NCBI RefSeq assembly: GCF_015680405.1
Contig: NZ_JADLJS010000028.1
Span: forward strand, 1 to 64,000
Direction of reading: 5' to 3'
Length of the DNA: 64,000 nucleotides
DNA from: Pseudomonas pudica
GTDB taxonomy: Bacteria; Pseudomonadota; Gammaproteobacteria; Pseudomonadales; Pseudomonadaceae
The notes below the pieces were generated by a model. The model worked only from the letters and a program-made list of their open reading frames with translations. It searched no databases and was not told the DNA's origin. This document shows positions 59,691 through 64,000 of the stretch, one piece after another (within the stretch, counting starts at the first letter, position 1; each line of letters opens with the position of its first letter). The translations under genes and the position numbers were made by a program.

Positions 59691-61217
59691 TTAGCGCAGG
59701 CTGATGGTGGTGTTCACACCGTCGTTGACACTGTCGTCATCGAACCAGCGGGCGGTGACGGTCTTGGTCTGAGTGTAGAACTGCACCACTTGCTTGCCGT
59801 ACGGGCCGAGGTCGCCGAGCTTGGAACCACGCGAACCGGTGAAGCTGAAGAACGGTACCGGGACCGGGATCGGGATATTGATGCCGACCTGGCCGATGTC
59901 GATTTCGCTCTGGAACTTGCGTGCTGCCGCGCCGCTCTGGGTGAACAGGCCAGTGCCGTTGCCGAACGGGTTGGCGTTGACCAGGGCGATGGCCTCATCG
60001 AGGGTATCGACCTCCAGGGTCACCAGCACCGGACCGAAGATTTCCTGGGTGTAAACCTGCATGTCGGTCTTCACGCCCGAGAACAGGGTCGGGCCAATGA
60101 AGTTACCTTGCTCGTAGCCCGGTACCTGGACGCCACGGCCGTCGAGCTCCAGCTTGGCGCCTTCCTTGATGCCACTTTCGATCAGGCCCAGCACACGCTC
60201 CTTGGCGCGCTTGGAAACCACCGGGCCGACATCGGTGCCTGGCTCGCAACCGGCATTGACCTTCAGCTTGCTGGCCGCTTCCTTGATATCTGGCAGCCAT
60301 TCGCGAGCCTTGCCCACCAGCACTGCCACCGAAGTGGCCATGCAGCGCTGGCCTGCTGCACCAAAGGCAGCACCGACCAGCGCGTTGACGGTTTGCGTGC
60401 GGTTGGCATCGGGCAGCACCACCGCGTGGTTCTTGGCGCCCATCATCGACTGCACGCGCTTGCCGTGCTGGCTGCCCAGGTTGTACACGTGGGTGCCCAC
60501 TTCGGTAGAGCCGACGAAAGAAATCGCCTTGATGTCCTTGTGGGTGCAAATGGCATCCACCACTTGCTTGCCGCCGTGCACCACGTTGAGCACGCCAGCC
60601 GGTATGCCGGCTTCCAGCGCCAGCTCGACCAGCAGCATGGTCGACAGCGGGTCCTGCTCGGACGGCTTGAGCACGAAGGTGTTGCCGCAGACGATGGCCA
60701 TCGGGAACATCCACAGCGGGATCATCGCCGGGAAGTTGAACGGAGTGATGCCGGCACATACACCGATCGGCTGGCGCAGGGTGTAGGTATCGACGCCGCC
60801 GGCGACGTTCTCGGCGAACTCGCCCATCTGCAGGGTGCCGATGGAGGCGGCATGCTCGACCACTTCCAGGCCGCGGAAGATATCGCCTTCGGCGTCGGCC
60901 AGGGTCTTGCCCTGCTCGGCACTGAGAACCTGGGCGATGCGTTTGGTGTGTTCGCGGATCAGCGCCTGCAGCTTGAGCATGATGCGCATGCGCGCGCCGA
61001 TCGGCGTGTTGCGCCAGGTCTGGAAGGCACGTTGGGCAGCGGCCACGGCCGCGTCGACTTCTTCGATGGTGGCGAACGGTACGCGCGCCAGTACCTCTTG
61101 GGTGGCTGGGTTGACGATGTCGCGCCATTCGGTGGTCCTGGACTCGACCCATTGGCCGTCGATCAGCAGCTTGACCTGTTCGATTTTGGTCTGGTTAGGG
61201 GACTGCGGTGCGTTCAT
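59691..61217 (-). CDS. mmsA: Methylmalonate-semialdehyde dehydrogenase (acylating)
   Basis: An aldehyde dehydrogenase of 508 residues that makes propionyl-CoA from methylmalonate semialdehyde in valine catabolism. The catalytic Cys is in FGAAGQRCMA (about residue 290), and the TPFNFPAM segment is characteristic. Because the Glu of ordinary aldehyde dehydrogenases is replaced in this class, CoA is the acyl acceptor. AAGGAG lies nine bases before the ATG at 61217. It is divergent from a LysR gene. Confidence 0.97.
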   Translation of the reverse strand: MNAPQSPNQTKIEQVKLLIDGQWVESRTTEWRDIVNPATQEVLARVPFATIEEVDAAVAAAQRAFQTWRNTPIGARMRIMLKLQALIREHTKRIAQVLSAEQGKTLADAEGDIFRGLEVVEHAASIGTLQMGEFAENVAGGVDTYTLRQPIGVCAGITPFNFPAMIPLWMFPMAIVCGNTFVLKPSEQDPLSTMLLVELALEAGIPAGVLNVVHGGKQVVDAICTHKDIKAISFVGSTEVGTHVYNLGSQHGKRVQSMMGAKNHAVVLPDANRTQTVNALVGAAFGAAGQRCMATSVAVLVGKAREWLPDIKEAASKLKVNAGCEPGTDVGPVVSKRAKERVLGLIESGIKEGAKLELDGRGVQVPGYEQGNFIGPTLFSGVKTDMQVYTQEIFGPVLVTLEVDTLDEAIALVNANPFGNGTGLFTQSGAAARKFQSEIDIGQVGINIPIPVPVPFFSFTGSRGSKLGDLGPYGKQVVQFYTQTKTVTARWFDDDSVNDGVNTTISLR

Positions 61218-61349
61218 CTGCGTTCTCCTTGGAATTATTGTCGGGACGAGATCGCCAGCGCCGTGCAAACGCGAGGTGGCGTCCTGAGGCTTGTTTCGAG
61301 TATAGATGTGCAAACATCCAACAAGAACGCACAAAAAAACCGGATCATC

Positions 61350-62300
61350 ATGCAAAAAGACCTCACATCCCTGAGCGCGCTCAACTGGGACGACCTGAAG
61401 TTCTTCCTGGAAGTGGCGCGTACCCGCAAGGCCAGCAGCGCGGCCAAGCGCCTGAGCGTGGACTACACCACGGTGTCGCGGCGCATCAGCTCGCTGGAGG
61501 GGGCCCTGGGCACCTTGCTGTTCGAGAAATCCCGGACCAACGGCTTTGTCCTCACCGCCGAGGGCCAGCGCCTGCTGGGTTATGCCGAGTCGATCGAGAG
61601 CACGCTGCACATGGCCTGCGAGCAGGTGTCCGGCTCGGGCGTGGCGTTGTCGGGGCATGTGCGCATGGGCTGCACCGAAGGCTTCGGCAGCTTCTTCGTC
61701 ACCCCGCAGCTAAGCCACTTCGTCGATGCCTACCCGGCGATTTCGGTGGATATCCTGCCGCTGCCGCACTTCATCAGCCTGTCCAAGCGCGAGGCGGACA
61801 TCGTCATCGCCCTGGAGCGGCCGGAACACGGCCCTTATGTGTGCTGCAAGCTGTGCGACTACCGCTTGCGGCTGTACGCGACCCAGGACTACCTGGACAG
61901 CCACGCACCGATCCAGCAGATCGCGGACCTGGCCAGGCACCCGTTCATCAGCTACGTGGACGACCTGGCTTTCAGTTCTGAGCTGCTGTACCTGGCCAAC
62001 CTGATCCCCAGCGCCAGCGCGCATTTGCGCAGTACCAGCGTGATTGCGCAGTACACGGCTGCGTTGCAGGGACGTGGGCTGGCGATCCTGCCATGCTTCC
62101 TGGCGGCACAGGACCCACGGCTGGTGACGGTGTTGCCGGAGGAGATCGAGGTGACACGGCAGTTCTGGATGTATTGTCGGGAGGATTTGAGGAAGTTGAA
62201 GCGGATTACCCTGCTTTGGGATTACATCCGAGGTGTGACGGAGGCGAATGCGCCGTTGTTGATGGGCGAGACCCGAGAGATGCGGTTTGCTCAGGAATAA
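61350..62300 (+). CDS. LysR-family regulator of mmsAB
   Basis: A LysR regulator of 316 residues. The helix-turn-helix is ASSAAKRLSVDYTTVSRRISSLE, and the effector domain begins GHVRMGCTEGFGSFF. It is divergent from mmsA over a 132-bp gap containing two GTGCAAAC copies (61263-61270 and 61308-61315). P. putida has an equivalent LysR gene in this place. In P. aeruginosa mmsAB is controlled by the AraC-type MmsR instead, so this is a different arrangement. Confidence 0.92.
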   Translation: MQKDLTSLSALNWDDLKFFLEVARTRKASSAAKRLSVDYTTVSRRISSLEGALGTLLFEKSRTNGFVLTAEGQRLLGYAESIESTLHMACEQVSGSGVALSGHVRMGCTEGFGSFFVTPQLSHFVDAYPAISVDILPLPHFISLSKREADIVIALERPEHGPYVCCKLCDYRLRLYATQDYLDSHAPIQQIADLARHPFISYVDDLAFSSELLYLANLIPSASAHLRSTSVIAQYTAALQGRGLAILPCFLAAQDPRLVTVLPEEIEVTRQFWMYCREDLRKLKRITLLWDYIRGVTEANAPLLMGETREMRFAQE

Positions 62301-62464
62301 GGGGCTGCGTTGCAGCCCATCGCCGGCAAGCCAGCTCCCACGGTTGCAGCGTTGATCTCGAGGTTGTCGCTGTACCTGTGGGAGCGGGTTTAACCACGAA
62401 GCAGACAACTCGGTGCATGGCACCGGCTTCGCCGGTGTTAGCGGGTGAACCCGCTCCCACAGGG
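62301..62464. repeat. REP cluster between convergent genes
   Basis: A GCCGGCAAGCCAGC-type element (62301-62341), a degenerate GCGGGTTTAACCACG element (62374-62400), a hairpin CACCGGC-ttc-GCCGGTG (62420-62436) and a GCGGGTGAACCCGC element (62438-62464) separate the LysR gene from yfiB. Confidence 0.85.
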
Positions 62465-62489
62465 ATATCTGATAGCCCGCAGGCTGTGG

Positions 62490-62981
62490 TCAGTAGGAAG
62501 CCACCACAATGGACACCCGCCGGTTCTCGGTACGCCCGGCACTGGTGCGGTTGTCCGCCACCGGTTGACTACTGCCCAACCCACGGCTCTGGATGTTCTG
62601 CGCCTGCATGCCTACCCCGACCAGCGCCTTGGCCACGCTCTGCGCGCGGCGCTCGGAGAGTTGCTGGTTATACGCCGCCTTGCCGGACGCGTCGGCATGC
62701 CCATCCACCCGCACGCCCTGGATACCAACGCCAAGCAGCGCCTTGCCAATACGCTCGACAATCGCCTGGCTCTGGCTGTTGAGGCTGTCCAGGTCGCTGC
62801 CGAACAGCACCTTGCCGGACAAATCGTAGGCCCAGCCTTCGTCGGTCGGGGTAAAGCCTTCGCGCTTGAGCACGGCAATCTGTTCGGCGGTCAGGCCTTT
62901 GGGCGGAGCGCTCTGGCAGCCGGGCAGCGCCAGCACGGCAAGCAACAAGGCCCAAAAAGGGAAACGCAAAGCCTGTATCAC
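62490..62981 (-). CDS. yfiB: OmpA-family lipoprotein YfiB
   Basis: An outer-membrane lipoprotein of 163 residues. The lipobox LALPGC is near residue 22, and the C-terminal OmpA domain has the peptidoglycan-binding pattern VDGHADASGKAAYNQQLSERRAQSV and LGSSQPVADN. In the YfiBNR system YfiB sequesters the inhibitor YfiR, thereby activating the cyclase YfiN. The start is GTG at 62981, with GGAG nine bases upstream. It lies 4 bp after the yfiN stop. Confidence 0.88.
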   Translation of the reverse strand: MIQALRFPFWALLLAVLALPGCQSAPPKGLTAEQIAVLKREGFTPTDEGWAYDLSGKVLFGSDLDSLNSQSQAIVERIGKALLGVGIQGVRVDGHADASGKAAYNQQLSERRAQSVAKALVGVGMQAQNIQSRGLGSSQPVADNRTSAGRTENRRVSIVVASY

Positions 62982-62985
62982 GGGT

Positions 62986-64000
62986 TCAACTCCTGTTCTT
63001 GATTTCGCTGGCGGACCGCTCCGTCTGCGCCACTTGCCAATGGCCACGGCGTTTGCGCTTGGCCTGGTACATCGCGGCATCGGCGGCATTCAGAAGGCTG
63101 GCGGGGTCGGCGCCGTCATCCGGGTAATAGGCAATACCAACACTCAACGAAGTGGCGATACTGCGGCCGCTGTCCAGCTGCACCGGCAACTTCATGCTGG
63201 CAATGATCTTCTCGGCAATGTGCTCGGCGTCCAGGCGCGAATGCAAAGGCGTCAACAGCACGGCGAACTCATCGCCACCCAGGCGCGCCACAAGGTCGTG
63301 CTCGCGCAGTTGGGCACGCACGCGGTCGGCCACGCTTATCAGCACTTCGTCGCCCACCGCATGGCCGAGGGTGTCATTGATCTGTTTGAAGTGGTCGCTG
63401 TCGAGGAACAGCAACGCCAGGTGATCCTGCTGCCGTTCGGCATTGCGCACGCTACGGCTCAGGCGCCCCTCGAAGAAGGCACGGTTGGGCAGGCCGGTCA
63501 GGCTGTCGTGGCTGGCCTGGTGGGCCAGGGTCTGGTTTTCGTTCTGCAGGTGGCTGTGCCATACCTCCAGTTCGTCCAGCAGGGCGTTGAAGTCATTGCC
63601 CAGTTCGTTGAGCTCGGCAATCGGCGCCTCCGGCACGCGCCGGTCGAAACTGCGCTCGCGGCGGGCGGCGTGGGCAACACTGGCCAGGCCACGCAGCGGG
63701 CGGACGATATCGCTGAGCAGACGCCGCGACAGGTATTGGGCAGCCAGGGCGCTGAGCACCGTGCAGAACAGGATGCCGGCCAGCCCGCTGAACAGAAACA
63801 GCAACAGGCTACGCCCTTGGCCAACCAGTTCGATGCGCCCGACTTGCTGTTGCTGGTGCGTGATCGGCAGGTTGATCGGCTCATCCAGCAGGGCGGTGGC
63901 CACCTGCGCCTCCAGCCGCGCGAGCACGCCGGTATCGCTGCGCTGCCAATGCGCCAACTGCTCACCTTCGTTGTTGAAGACCTTGGCTTCAGCCACTTCC
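62986..64000 (-). CDS. yfiN: Membrane diguanylate cyclase YfiN/TpbB, N-terminally cut
   Basis: A diguanylate cyclase whose N terminus runs past the window edge; at least 337 residues are visible. A periplasmic segment is followed by a membrane helix (LLLFLFSGLAGILFCTVLSAL), HAMP (DIVRPLRGLASVA), a linker, and a GGDEF domain with ARLGGDEFA. The inhibitory I-site RxxD (REHD) lies five residues before GGDEF. Together with the following yfiB it marks a YfiBNR system in which YfiN makes c-di-GMP. The yfiR gene should lie beyond the edge. Confidence 0.9.
   Translation of the reverse strand, partial: EVAEAKVFNNEGEQLAHWQRSDTGVLARLEAQVATALLDEPINLPITHQQQQVGRIELVGQGRSLLLFLFSGLAGILFCTVLSALAAQYLSRRLLSDIVRPLRGLASVAHAARRERSFDRRVPEAPIAELNELGNDFNALLDELEVWHSHLQNENQTLAHQASHDSLTGLPNRAFFEGRLSRSVRNAERQQDHLALLFLDSDHFKQINDTLGHAVGDEVLISVADRVRAQLREHDLVARLGGDEFAVLLTPLHSRLDAEHIAEKIIASMKLPVQLDSGRSIATSLSVGIAYYPDDGADPASLLNAADAAMYQAKRKRRGHWQVAQTERSASEIKNRS

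Noticed and set aside
59031..62300. A 1089-codon open frame on the plus strand running through mmsB, mmsA and into the LysR gene.
   Set aside because: Its first part is antisense to mmsAB and arises from GC-rich third positions; only the last 316 codons, from 61350, have family similarity (LysR) and are annotated.
4..62464. Many spaced repeats as a possible CRISPR array.
   Set aside because: The repeats are REP pairs spread singly over 60 kb between genes, with no regular repeat-spacer array and no cas genes.

Overview
The window looks like chromosome of a Pseudomonas putida-group bacterium. The evidence is high-GC coding sequence, about twenty intergenic copies of the P. putida REP element (core GCGGG-N4-CCCGC plus CTCCCACAGG), a short LOV photoreceptor very like PpSB1-LOV, the solo LuxR regulator PpoR, the TCA-intermediate chemoreceptor McpS, the cyanide-insensitive oxidase CioAB and protocatechuate dioxygenase PcaHG. 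No rRNA, tRNA, CRISPR array, prophage or insertion sequence was seen. It is core-like chromosome: genes are tightly packed and most longer gaps hold REP pairs.

Layout. 0.1-3.3 kb: an alpha/beta hydrolase, an LrgA/LrgB-type pair and a divergent LysR regulator. 3.4-8.2 kb: a flavodoxin, a LOV protein, a PilZ-like protein, a MerR/LitR-type regulator, an ABM membrane protein and folM-DUF1244-hopJ. 8.3-11.7 kb: a hydrolase, fabV and a LysR regulator. 11.9-16.0 kb: an agmatine catabolic cluster (agmatine deiminase, N-carbamoylputrescine amidase, polyamine-binding protein and a second, Tat-type agmatine deiminase). 16.1-23.8 kb: cytochrome b561 with a PepSY protein, a thiolase, metE, an atypical MTHFR and a CobW-type GTPase. 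23.6-30.3 kb: ybdD-cstA, a PilZ protein, an NCS2 permease, radA and mscL. 30.4-37.6 kb: fpr, ppoR, rlmG, cioAB with a 51-residue DUF2474 partner, and an MFS exporter. 37.9-45.1 kb: a purine permease coupled to trmA, pcaHG, a YpfJ-type metalloprotein and mcpS. 45.2-50.8 kb: ggt, two LysR regulators, the mdaB/ygiN quinone pair and a TauE transporter.

51.1-56.8 kb holds the most interesting system: six co-directional, nearly abutting genes resembling the poorly understood E. coli ynbABCD set. It encodes a CDP-alcohol phosphatidyltransferase, a hydrolase-methyltransferase fusion, a PAP2-dual-specificity phosphatase fusion, an orphan membrane protein, a PlsC-like acyltransferase and a CdsA-like cytidylyltransferase. 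Together they supply nearly every step of an independent glycerophospholipid pathway. After it come a DmeR/DmeF nickel-cobalt efflux pair, a cupin, the valine-catabolic mmsAB genes with a divergent LysR regulator, and the yfiN-yfiB c-di-GMP module, cut by the window edge.

Regulatory sites that can be read directly include an ANR box before cioA, a PcaQ-type ATAACC-N4-GGTTAT site before pcaH, an RcnR/DmeR-type G-tract operator, an ATTGTATACAAT operator before the NCS2 permease, nested palindromes before the MFS gene, and A-rich Crc/Hfq-type motifs at the translation starts of several catabolic genes.
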